Source of the DNA: Paenibacillus radicis (ex Gao et al. 2016)
GTDB taxonomy: Bacteria; Bacillota; Bacilli; Paenibacillales; Paenibacillaceae
Reading direction: 5' to 3'
NCBI RefSeq assembly: GCF_014641555.1
Contig: NZ_BMHY01000003.1
Span: forward strand, 575,367-639,366
Length of the DNA: 64,000 nucleotides
Position 1 is the first letter of the stretch. Each line of letters starts with the position of its first letter. The notes under the pieces are model-generated. The model was not told where the DNA came from. It made no database searches and worked only from the letters and a program-made list of their open reading frames with translations. Positions 26,594 to 34,136 of the stretch are shown here, piece by piece. The translations under genes were made by a program, and so were the position numbers.

Positions 26594-27263
26594 TTCCCCA
26601 TACCACCTTTAAATACGTTGGATTTTTCGGATCAATCTCGATTTTCTCCCGAATTTTTCGGATGTGAACGGCTACCGTATTTTCTGCGTTATAGCCTGGC
26701 TCCTTCCAGACTCGCTCGTAAATTTCACTAATCGAGAACACCCGGCCGGCATTCGTCATTAATAATTCAACGATTTTATATTCAATAGGTGTAAGCTTCA
26801 CTGGCTCTCCATGAACGGTTACTTCTTTCGCTGCTTTGTCTAACGTAAGCCCTCTCAGATCAACCACTTTCTTAATGCCTTCATAAGTGCCCAGAGTCAC
26901 ATATCTTCTTAACTGAGATTTCACACGGGCAACGAGCTCCATTGGATTAAAAGGTTTGGTCACATAGTCGTCCGCTCCCATATGAAGACCTAATATTTTA
27001 TCGCTATCCTCGCTTTTCGCGCTCAGCATCAAAATCGGTATGTTTTTCTTCTCACGAATTTTGTATGTAGCGGCAATTCCGTCAAGCCGGGGCATCATCA
27101 CATCCATAATAATGAGATGGACTGGATGATCGTTTATGATTTCTAATGCTTCCATTCCGTCCTTTGCTTTCAACACCGTAACGCCTTCGTTTTTCAAATA
27201 AATTTCGATCACATCTCGTATTTCTTTATCATCATCTACAACGAGCACAAAAAAGTTGTCCAT
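26571..27263 (-). CDS. OmpR/PhoB-family response regulator
   Basis: A 230-residue regulator with a receiver domain (about 1-118; acidic pocket DDD at 10-12, phosphoacceptor D54 in IIMDVMMPRLDG, conserved Lys in VTKPFNPMEL) and a C-terminal winged helix (about 130-228; TPIEYKIVELLMTNAGRVFS and TVAVHIRKIREKIE). It is close to VanR-type regulators in layout. The gene precedes and overlaps the kinase gene. The leader of about 290 bases upstream contains a terminator-like element and direct repeats (see 27385-27480). Confidence 0.93.
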   Translation of the reverse strand: MDNFFVLVVDDDKEIRDVIEIYLKNEGVTVLKAKDGMEALEIINDHPVHLIIMDVMMPRLDGIAATYKIREKKNIPILMLSAKSEDSDKILGLHMGADDYVTKPFNPMELVARVKSQLRRYVTLGTYEGIKKVVDLRGLTLDKAAKEVTVHGEPVKLTPIEYKIVELLMTNAGRVFSISEIYERVWKEPGYNAENTVAVHIRKIREKIEIDPKNPTYLKVVWGIGYKMEK

Positions 27264-27384
27264 CGTTCACTCCTCTTTCCAGAAGTCATCTTTCATTATC
27301 TTAATAGTAACCGGAAGATATTAACATCTATTTAGGATAATTATGAAGGACTTCTTAATATTTACGGGATTGAACTTAAGTACA

Positions 27385-27480
27385 TTAAAAAAACCGCCTT
27401 GTGAAGAGGCGGTTAGCTAACGGGCAGGATAACAGAATACCACACTGCCATCTGGTACTAGAATTAGATGGTACTATCCT
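27385..27480 (-). ncRNA. Candidate structured leader or small RNA ending in a terminator
   Basis: Read on the - strand: an outer pairing AGGATA...TATCCT (27475-27480 with 27426-27431) enclosing a hairpin CCATCT/AGATGG. Next comes a strong hairpin AACCGCCT/AGGCGGTT, then a run of seven T residues (27385-27392). A T-run terminator here has no gene upstream of it on this strand, and the response-regulator gene starts 120 bases further on. It could be an attenuator of the two-component operon or a separate small RNA. The DNA also has a direct repeat TGGTACTA twice at 16-base spacing (27453-27476). No known RNA family is recognised. Confidence 0.35.
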
Positions 27481-27561
27481 ATAATTAGTGCTGTGATAAG
27501 CTTATTTTCAGAGGAAGTACTGACAATAGCTTAAGCTAAAGAAAAGAGAGGATATTTGAGT

Positions 27562-27924
27562 ATGAAAAGTCAAAAAATCTTGATTGCTGTCATTGCATTG
27601 CTTGTCTCTGTAATCATTCCGATATTAGTTTTGAATATATTCTATTTAATATTTCCAGATTTTTATAAGGATGGTTTTTTGACCGGTTTAGGTCACATGC
27701 TCGTATGTGGAATCATTATTTTTATCCATGCTATCCTAATTCCGAGCATCGCTGTTTTTTACTTTCAGGATCTCACTCTTAAATTTGGAACTGAGCGAGG
27801 CATAACAATGCTTATAAATAGAATTATACTCCTATTAGTCTGTAGTGTTATTATACAAATCGTTTTGAGTATATTAATTGAAAATCCTTTCATAGAGCCT
27901 AAGTTGCCTGAGTTTCCAATGTAA
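27562..27924 (+). CDS. Small uncharacterised membrane protein
   Basis: A protein of 120 residues with three predicted membrane helices (about 7-30, 42-68, 85-107) and a short acidic-proline C-terminal tail (FIEPKLPEFPM). I do not recognise a family. The ribosome site gagagg lies ten bases before the ATG at 27562 and four before an in-frame TTG at 27556, so either may be used. It stands alone on the + strand between the two-component operon and the convergent SLH gene, with no clear terminator after it. Confidence 0.6.
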   Translation: MKSQKILIAVIALLVSVIIPILVLNIFYLIFPDFYKDGFLTGLGHMLVCGIIIFIHAILIPSIAVFYFQDLTLKFGTERGITMLINRIILLLVCSVIIQIVLSILIENPFIEPKLPEFPM

Positions 27925-27969
27925 ATAGATTATAAGCTCACTATTTTGTAAACAGGCCATCGTTTATGC

Positions 27970-29106
27970 TCACACCTTTTTCATTTCAAACGTATGAACG
28001 CTAGTGGACGGTCCCCCTTTACTAACCTCTCGGATTTTCATCAAAAAATAAGTGGCCTTGTACGGTCCTTCTGTTGCTGATATCGACTTATTCTCACTAG
28101 CTTTAAGCTCCGAATCAATTGAACTGGAGAACTGACTTTTTTCATAAAACTGTTTGCTTTTCTCTGCGTCTTGCATAAGTGCATAGATCGTACTTAATAC
28201 AATGTCCTTCACCCTTTCTTGATCATGAACCCACACGCTAACTCTATCAATTTCTCCTGATTGAGCGTTCGTTGTAATGGTCAGGCTGTAGACAAACTTA
28301 ACAGACGAAGAGTCCTTAACAGACTTTGAGGTATTATAAACTTTAGAATTAGAGTCTCCATTATACAGATTCTCCGTAAATGTCAAAGTTTCAAAACCCG
28401 CATAATAAGAGGAATCCAGTCCAGTTTGCTTCAATCCATCATTAAAATAACGGATGGTCTGATGAAGTGCTTCTATCGCTTTCGGATTCGTTATCTGCAA
28501 TTCCTCGGTTTGTGTCAAAAGGAAATTGGGGGATTTTTCTTGCGGTCTTACTCCCATTGTTTTGCTGCCCGTTTTGTCCAGCACATTTTTAATAAAAGCC
28601 ACTGCCTCAGCTCTAGTCAGCATACCTTGTCCTTCATAGCCTTCAACGGTCGCGGAAGATTTGCCTTTCGACAGCCCTTTATTCAGCATATAAGCAATCG
28701 CATCGTTACCCATAAAATTCACGCCACGGGTACCCACAATAATTTCTGCCACATTCTGACGATTAATTGGAGCGATATAGGTAGATAAGACAGGCAAATT
28801 ATGCTGACGTGCCACTATGTAATAGGGAGCTGACCACCGCTGATTTTCAAGCGGGCTTACCGTAATACCAAATGCTCGTACCAATAAGACAATAAACTCC
28901 TCTTCTGACACGATTCGATCCGGCCTGAACGTATCATCGTCATAGCCTTTAACAATATTTTGTTCGATGCCCCATTGAATAGCTTCATACCCCCAGAACG
29001 AAGCATCAACGTCCTTAAATGTTTTGGACTGTGCACTGGTACTAGATGCTCCGAAAAAAACAGCAACAAGCAATATTATGCTCATTACAACTCTCGTGAA
29101 TTTCAA
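27970..29106 (-). CDS. SLH-domain surface protein with uncharacterised C-terminal domain
   Basis: A 378-residue exported protein. Signal peptide about 1-25 (hydrophobic core then TSAQ). An S-layer homology repeat opens with FKDVDASFWGYEAIQWGIEQ, followed by KGYDDDTFRPDRIVSEEEFI. Two more degenerate repeats run to about 180, the last with MLTRAEAVAFIKNVL. These bind pyruvylated secondary cell-wall polymer. Residues about 205-378 are a mixed alpha/beta domain of unknown function, rich in Ser and Thr (LTITTNAQSGEIDRVSVWV). It stands alone with its own promoter region and is probably a wall-associated envelope protein. Confidence 0.85.
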   Translation of the reverse strand: MKFTRVVMSIILLVAVFFGASSTSAQSKTFKDVDASFWGYEAIQWGIEQNIVKGYDDDTFRPDRIVSEEEFIVLLVRAFGITVSPLENQRWSAPYYIVARQHNLPVLSTYIAPINRQNVAEIIVGTRGVNFMGNDAIAYMLNKGLSKGKSSATVEGYEGQGMLTRAEAVAFIKNVLDKTGSKTMGVRPQEKSPNFLLTQTEELQITNPKAIEALHQTIRYFNDGLKQTGLDSSYYAGFETLTFTENLYNGDSNSKVYNTSKSVKDSSSVKFVYSLTITTNAQSGEIDRVSVWVHDQERVKDIVLSTIYALMQDAEKSKQFYEKSQFSSSIDSELKASENKSISATEGPYKATYFLMKIREVSKGGPSTSVHTFEMKKV

Positions 29107-29227
29107 GACAACCCTTCCCTTCTACTTCTCTCTATCTAAAAAATAATACAGATGTTTCCTTTTTCCATTCTAATAGAACCTTTTCACAAACGCTACTGAA
29201 AATACAGGTTCAAGCAGCATAAGAAAA

Positions 29228-29265
29228 GAGGGACGAAACCAGCGCTGCCGCTCGTTTCGTCCCTC
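29228..29265 (-). terminator. Terminator after the beta-helix/FN3/F5-8C gene
   Basis: Perfect 12-base stem GAGGGACGAAAC / GTTTCGTCCCTC with a loop of 14 bases, followed on the - strand by TTTTCTTAT. Confidence 0.9.
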
Positions 29266-29279
29266 CTATTAGAACTCTT

Positions 29280-32200
29280 TTACACGTAAACGTTTAATTC
29301 GCGAATCGACCACCAGCTCGAAGCTGTTCCGGTCTGCACGAGTTTCAAGTAACGAGCGCTTTGCCCGGCGAACTGCGCGGTCACGACTGGACCTGTGCCA
29401 TTGCCGCTCGCAATGACTCCAGACCAGTTCACACCATCATTCGAGACGTAGACCTCGTATCCGCGAGCGTAGTCGTTATCGCTGCCGGTTGAATCCATCA
29501 CAATTTTGTTAAAGCTTCGAACGGCAGCCATATCGACGATAATCGCCTGGCCTGGCGTCATTGCCGCCCCTGTACTCCATCTTGTCGCCATGCTGCCGTC
29601 GAGCAGATTGGCCGCTATATCACCGCTCGAAGGCGTTGAAGACGCCGTCCAGCCTGCACGGTCAAGCGGGGTCGCACCGCCTGCCGCCGGTGTCGTAACA
29701 GAAGCTGCGTTGCTGTTAGCTGATACGTTACCGGCCGCATCTTTCGCTTTTACTGTGTACGAATATGAAGTGGCAGCCGCTACTCCCGTATCACTGTAAG
29801 TCGTTTGCACTGATGTGCCTACAACCGCACCGTTACGGTAAATATCGTAACCAGTCACGCCAATGTTATCTGTAGAGGCCGTCCAACTCAGGTTGACCTG
29901 CCCAGCCGAGGCGGCCGATGCCGTTAAACCCTGCGGCGTGCTTGGCGCCTGTGTATCGACACCTGCACCAGCCGTACCGTATACATTTAACTCACGAGCA
30001 GACCACCAATTCGATACGGTACCCGTCTGCACGATACGAATATAACGGGCGTTTTGTTCCGTGAAGCTTATCGTCAAGACCGGACCTGTTCCAGCGCCTG
30101 CTGCAACCGCACTGCCCCAGTTGGAACCGTCCGTGGAGACGTAAAGCTCATAGCCGCGGGCATAGTCGTCATTGCTGCCGGTCGAATCCAGTACAACCTT
30201 CGAGATCTGATTGACCGCTTTCATATCAACCGTCAATGTCTGTCCTGGCTGCATGGCAGCGCCGGTGCTCCAGCGGGTAGCCATGCTGCCGTCAAACAGG
30301 TTAGCAGCCGCATCCCCGCTAGATGGGGAAGAGGCACCCGTCCAGCCAGTACGGCTAAGAGCTGTTCCGGCTCCTCCGCCCGGAAGTGTCGTTGCCGTCA
30401 CTGCAGCGCTGACAGCCGATACGTTGCCTGCAGCATCTTTTGCCGCAACCGTGTACGTATAGGACGTTGAAGCAGTCAACCCGGTATCGTTAAAAGAAGG
30501 CTGCGCTGCTGTACCAATCAAAGCCCCGTTGCGATAGACATTATAGCCGGTTACACCGACATTATCCGTCGAAGCGGCCCAGTTCAGATTGATTTGACTG
30601 GATGCTGCTGCTGCTGCCGTTAAATTTTGCGGCACACTTGGCGGCTGTGTATCGATGGCACCGTTGCCTGTGAACTCGGACAGCGTCTGGCGCATTGCTT
30701 CCGCAGGTGAATTCGCATATACTTTTCCGCCCAGATTGTTGATGATATGGGTAATTTCGCTGCCGCTCGTGCCTGATAGCCAAATTGTCGTCGCATGATG
30801 GATTTTGATGCCTGGCGAGTTCGGCACTTCAATCGCACTGTTTAGCTTCACCGCCGCATCACGGAAAAATGAGTAAATGCCAAGTCCCCATGCCTCGTGA
30901 TTCGTAACCGTATCCGCTACTTTATAAGAAGCATAGCCGTTAACCGTTCCTCCGTTGCTCATCCAGCCGGACTGATTAGGAACATCATACGGAATTTCCG
31001 ATTGATAGAAGTACAGACGACCATTGTTGCCGTTCCATATTGTCTGATATTCGTTATGATGCTCGTTGAACAAGCCGTATAAGGTGACATTATTGCCGTT
31101 AACGATCAGACCGTTCTTCGACACATTCGTCGTCCATGCGGCTCCCGCCCCGTGATCGGCCCGCCACAACCAGAAATGATCACCGATTACATCATTGCTG
31201 TTAATTTCGATACCAACATCATTTCGTCCGGCAATTGCACCTCCAGTTCTTACCGTGATGTCATGCAGCGAAACTGGATTAGCCGCATGGGATACAGCAC
31301 TGCCCGCTGTGCCAATTTTGACAAGCGCCGCAGAATTGACTGGACCGGCATCAATCATCAGACCGGCAAGCTTCACCCCGTCAACGTCAGCAACATTGAT
31401 CGCCGCAGTTCCTTGGTCTGGAACAAGCGTCGGCATACCAATTCCAAGGATGACCGTATTCGGGTTGTTGACCTGAATAGCCTGGCTCAAGTGATAGATG
31501 CCCGGTGTGAACAGCACATGCTTGCCTTGTGCCAGTGCTGCGTTAATCGTCGCAGCAGTAGATTGATCTGATCGGGCGATATAGAACTGGTCGATCGGAA
31601 GTGATTGACCTGGCGTAGAGCCATTCGCCCAGCTGACGCCCTGCGTATTCGTCGTCAGCGAAGGCACGAACACACGGTATCCTCCAGCATTATCTACGTA
31701 TAGATAAGGCTTCTCCCTCATAACCGGCGTTTTCTCTACTACCGTATACGGAGGATCGGGGAAGTTGCCGCTTGGTGCATTATTATTACCCACGAACACC
31801 ATGTTCCAGACGCCATTTGTCCAATTGCCCCACTGGCTGTTGCGCGAAAACCATTGCTGCTGAGACGCCGGAACGACAGTTCCGTCAATAATAGAGTCGG
31901 CAAGGAAGCCGCCGCTAGCCCAGCCTGCGTTCCAGTTATTATCAAAGTCGAACAAGTGCAGCTCTCCTTTGATATGCAGCCGGCGCAAAGGTGCAGCTTG
32001 CGAAACTGCAATTTGCGTCGTACCGCTGGACGGCGTAATCGTCAAGTTCTCCATGCTCCGCCAGAAATTGCGGGTCGCATTGCCGTTGTCCCAGTCAGCG
32101 TTCACATTAACGCCGCCGTTAATGTTGACGTCGCCCGGATTTTGGCCGAGACCCGCCACATGCGTGTAAAAGCCGACATTGAAATTGACATTATAAGAGC

Positions 32201-32462
32201 CAGGCTTAAATAGAAACGCATAACGATCGCTGGAAAATTCATTCGACTCCAGTGAGGTGAAAGCCGCTCCCGTAATGTTCTGAATATCGCCAGTAGACAT
32301 AGACGGATCGAACACATAAACATTCGGGCCAAAAATCGTATTATTGGCCGATGAAGGCGGCAAGGCAGCCTCCGCCTTTGGAGCCGGAACGGCGATCAGT
32401 CCGGCAACGATAGCCATAACCGAAAGCAAAGCGGTTATTTTATTCATTTTTTTAATATTCAA
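29280..32462 (-). CDS. Secreted multidomain carbohydrate-active-type protein (beta-helix, FN3, F5/8C, FN3, F5/8C)
   Basis: A 1060-residue exported protein. Signal peptide 1-32 (ending APKAEA). Residues about 40-600 form a right-handed beta-helix type region with many short Asn/Gly-rich turns. It opens with FGPNVYVFDPSM, a start seen in proteins often annotated as coagulation-factor 5/8 type or adenylyl-cyclase-like in Paenibacillus and Streptomyces. After it come two copies of a module: fibronectin III (DNVGVTGYNVYRNGALIG and DNIGVTGYDIYRNGAVVG) followed by an F5/8 type C carbohydrate-binding domain (SSPSSGDAAANLFDGSMATRW and TPSSGDIAANLLDGSMATRW, in parts). The two modules are close duplicates. 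The beta-helix resembles polysaccharide-degrading enzymes, but no catalytic residues can be named. A cre-like site upstream suggests carbon catabolite control. Confidence 0.8.
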   Translation of the reverse strand: MNIKKMNKITALLSVMAIVAGLIAVPAPKAEAALPPSSANNTIFGPNVYVFDPSMSTGDIQNITGAAFTSLESNEFSSDRYAFLFKPGSYNVNFNVGFYTHVAGLGQNPGDVNINGGVNVNADWDNGNATRNFWRSMENLTITPSSGTTQIAVSQAAPLRRLHIKGELHLFDFDNNWNAGWASGGFLADSIIDGTVVPASQQQWFSRNSQWGNWTNGVWNMVFVGNNNAPSGNFPDPPYTVVEKTPVMREKPYLYVDNAGGYRVFVPSLTTNTQGVSWANGSTPGQSLPIDQFYIARSDQSTAATINAALAQGKHVLFTPGIYHLSQAIQVNNPNTVILGIGMPTLVPDQGTAAINVADVDGVKLAGLMIDAGPVNSAALVKIGTAGSAVSHAANPVSLHDITVRTGGAIAGRNDVGIEINSNDVIGDHFWLWRADHGAGAAWTTNVSKNGLIVNGNNVTLYGLFNEHHNEYQTIWNGNNGRLYFYQSEIPYDVPNQSGWMSNGGTVNGYASYKVADTVTNHEAWGLGIYSFFRDAAVKLNSAIEVPNSPGIKIHHATTIWLSGTSGSEITHIINNLGGKVYANSPAEAMRQTLSEFTGNGAIDTQPPSVPQNLTAAAAASSQINLNWAASTDNVGVTGYNVYRNGALIGTAAQPSFNDTGLTASTSYTYTVAAKDAAGNVSAVSAAVTATTLPGGGAGTALSRTGWTGASSPSSGDAAANLFDGSMATRWSTGAAMQPGQTLTVDMKAVNQISKVVLDSTGSNDDYARGYELYVSTDGSNWGSAVAAGAGTGPVLTISFTEQNARYIRIVQTGTVSNWWSARELNVYGTAGAGVDTQAPSTPQGLTASAASAGQVNLSWTASTDNIGVTGYDIYRNGAVVGTSVQTTYSDTGVAAATSYSYTVKAKDAAGNVSANSNAASVTTPAAGGATPLDRAGWTASSTPSSGDIAANLLDGSMATRWSTGAAMTPGQAIIVDMAAVRSFNKIVMDSTGSDNDYARGYEVYVSNDGVNWSGVIASGNGTGPVVTAQFAGQSARYLKLVQTGTASSWWSIRELNVYV

Positions 32463-32636
32463 ACAACTTACCTCCTTATGAATTCTAATTCAATACAAAA
32501 CCGTGTTACTGTCAGTGCAAAATCGTAATTCTGCTTACTAACCGGTCATTTATCGCTTCTCGTCTATCTCCTCCTTCCGTTTGTAGGGTTAGGCTGAAGA
32601 CGGTACTTCTCCCGTGTGTATGTGCATGGATGTATT

Positions 32637-32650
32637 GTAATCGCTTTCAC
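32637..32650. promoter_or_regulatory. Candidate cre site (CcpA) upstream of the secreted beta-helix protein
   Basis: TGTAATCGCTTTCA matches the cre consensus TGWAARCGYTWNCW with one mismatch. On the - strand a TATAAT-like -10 element lies just upstream, placing the site near the transcription start, where CcpA would repress. The rest of 32463-32720 shows no gene. Confidence 0.5.
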
Positions 32651-32721
32651 GGAGATTATAGTTCATTTCCCATTATTTCTGTTATGGGTTAATTTAGGAA
32701 TTTTGGTTTGTTTTTTATAGT

Positions 32722-32766
32722 AAAAAAAGACTTATGCCGTTCTCCCGAGGGGCAGCATGAGTCTTT
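32722..32766 (-). terminator. Terminator after the 94-residue membrane protein gene
   Basis: Long stem around AAAAGACTCATGCTGCC / GGCATAAGTCTTTT (with a few mismatches), ending in seven T residues on the - strand. Confidence 0.8.
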
Positions 32767-32868
32767 TCGGTTTCGTTGTTTATCATGCCGTACAGTTCAG
32801 GCCATTACGGCTGTATTTTTAAGGATGAGGATCATTTCTGACCATCGATTTGTTTTAGGCTATATAAT

Positions 32869-33153
32869 CTACTCCACACTAACTGACATTTCCGCTACGG
32901 TTACATGGTAGCCAGTCTCACCTTTTGTAATCACTCTCATGGTGTTGCTGTTTGGATCAATGATCCATACTTCATTCTTATCCATTTGAATCGTAGTCAT
33001 TTGCGGAGCAATTGCTTGGCCAGGAATACCTGTAAGATGAACGGATAATTGCTCACCAAACAACTTCGAGAGAACTAATAATACAACGATAGCTAAAATA
33101 GTGATCCATACCATAATAATGGAAATTAATATTCCAAATCTTTTTGCTGACAT
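32869..33153 (-). CDS. Small membrane-anchored protein of unknown function
   Basis: A 94-residue protein with one N-terminal membrane helix (about 8-32, ILISIIMVWITILAIVVLL) and an extracytoplasmic domain of about 60 residues (MDKNEVWIIDPNSNTMRVI). The domain ends in a beta-strand pattern, GYHVTVAEMSVSVE. I do not recognise a family. It has its own terminator, and the start is preceded by a gggag-type ribosome site (gagaggggag). Confidence 0.65.
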   Translation of the reverse strand: MSAKRFGILISIIMVWITILAIVVLLVLSKLFGEQLSVHLTGIPGQAIAPQMTTIQMDKNEVWIIDPNSNTMRVITKGETGYHVTVAEMSVSVE

Positions 33154-33216
33154 CTAACCCACTCCCCTCTCACTGATAACAAACGCGATAAATTTGGAAA
33201 ATGTTTCAAATAATAA

Positions 33217-33244
33217 AACCCCCGACCTCATGCGGTCGGGGGTT
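33217..33244. terminator. Strong hairpin, possible terminator, between small genes
   Basis: Perfect 11-base stem AACCCCCGACC / GGTCGGGGGTT with loop tcatgc, followed by acatgttg. It resembles the dispersed repeat family in loop and right flank but has a different stem, so I list it apart. It lies after the prolyl hydroxylase gene. Confidence 0.65.
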
Positions 33245-33279
33245 ACATGTTGAGAGCAGGTCCAAACCTAATCGTAAAT

Positions 33280-33927
33280 CTAGGAGGAGCGAAGGGCTTG
33301 TCTTCTCATCCACATCGTGGCAACCCACTTTTCCCCTTTGATCACCGGTGTACCCGCATGCAAGGTGAAATCATTTAATTCATGATCGTTATAAAAATAC
33401 TCGAAGTAGACTGCCATACCTTTGTTAGGAAAAATAGAAATATTAAGCATAGGGAACGCCGTCTCTCCGCCTTCCTCCACATCATTCAAATACATGACGA
33501 GCGTACTAATGCGATTGTTGGCGCTTGCCCGGCTGCTTTCTGCGAAAAAATCATAATGAGGCTGATATTCTTGACCAGGAGTATACAGCAGAACTTGTAA
33601 ACCATCGCCATGCTCGATAGGAATATTCATAATTTGAGAGAATCGCTTCTCGATTCTTGCAATCGTCTCATTTTGCTCACAGAACACCCCGCTGCTTGTT
33701 CGAATTTGATTGATGGCATGATCTCCGCCGATTTTTGAACGCTGCAATTGTTCCCTGGAATTATTAATTAGCTCATCGCATTCCTCATGGCTAAGCACAT
33801 TCCCTAATACGACAACCAAAGGTGCCTCATACTTGGCAAGAATTCGAATCTCTCGATCATCTGTCTTGATCGTATTTCCAGCATGATCAAATATTGTCCG
33901 TTCTTTCTCTGTCGTATTATCTATCAT
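33280..33927 (-). CDS. Prolyl 4-hydroxylase-like 2-oxoglutarate/Fe(II) dioxygenase
   Basis: A 215-residue enzyme of the P4Hc family, close in size and layout to the Bacillus anthracis collagen-type prolyl hydroxylase. The iron triad is visible: H124 and D126 in YQPHYDFF, H190 in FTLHAGTPV. K200 in KGEKWVATMW binds the 2-oxoglutarate carboxylate. RTSSGVF (76-82) and NNRISTLVMYLNDVEEGGET (137-156) are the usual core strands. No signal peptide, so it acts in the cytoplasm. A collagen-like protein with proline at every Y position of eleven Gly-X-Y triplets is encoded 11 kb away (44375-44752) and is an obvious candidate substrate. Confidence 0.9.
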   Translation of the reverse strand: MIDNTTEKERTIFDHAGNTIKTDDREIRILAKYEAPLVVVLGNVLSHEECDELINNSREQLQRSKIGGDHAINQIRTSSGVFCEQNETIARIEKRFSQIMNIPIEHGDGLQVLLYTPGQEYQPHYDFFAESSRASANNRISTLVMYLNDVEEGGETAFPMLNISIFPNKGMAVYFEYFYNDHELNDFTLHAGTPVIKGEKWVATMWMRRQALRSS

Positions 33928-34054
33928 TCCTCAGCCCCTATTTTAAGACATCTACTATGTAACATACCATGAAATGGAATCTCCTGCTCAAAAAATTCAG
34001 AAATATCAAAATTATCAAACTGTCTACTTGCCTAATTAGGAGGAGAAAAAAAGA

Positions 34055-34078
34055 AACCCCAACCGTAAGGTTGGGGTT
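34055..34078. repeat. Dispersed hairpin repeat, copy 2
   Basis: Stem AACCCCAACC / GGTTGGGGTT, loop gtaa, then tctacattttaatggaagcg. A second weaker hairpin (gcgaaac...atttcgc, about 34094-34126) follows, as in copy 5. It lies between the prolyl hydroxylase and the large SLH protein gene and may end transcription of the latter. Confidence 0.75.
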
Positions 34079-34136
34079 CTACATTTTAATGGAAGCGAAA
34101 CGTTGATGCTTCATCCCCATTTCGCCACTGCTGTAC

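Noticed and set aside
29506..32332. Several long frames on the + strand opposite the beta-helix/FN3 gene
   Set aside because: They are antisense shadows of a GC-rich, repetitive coding sequence without ribosome sites.
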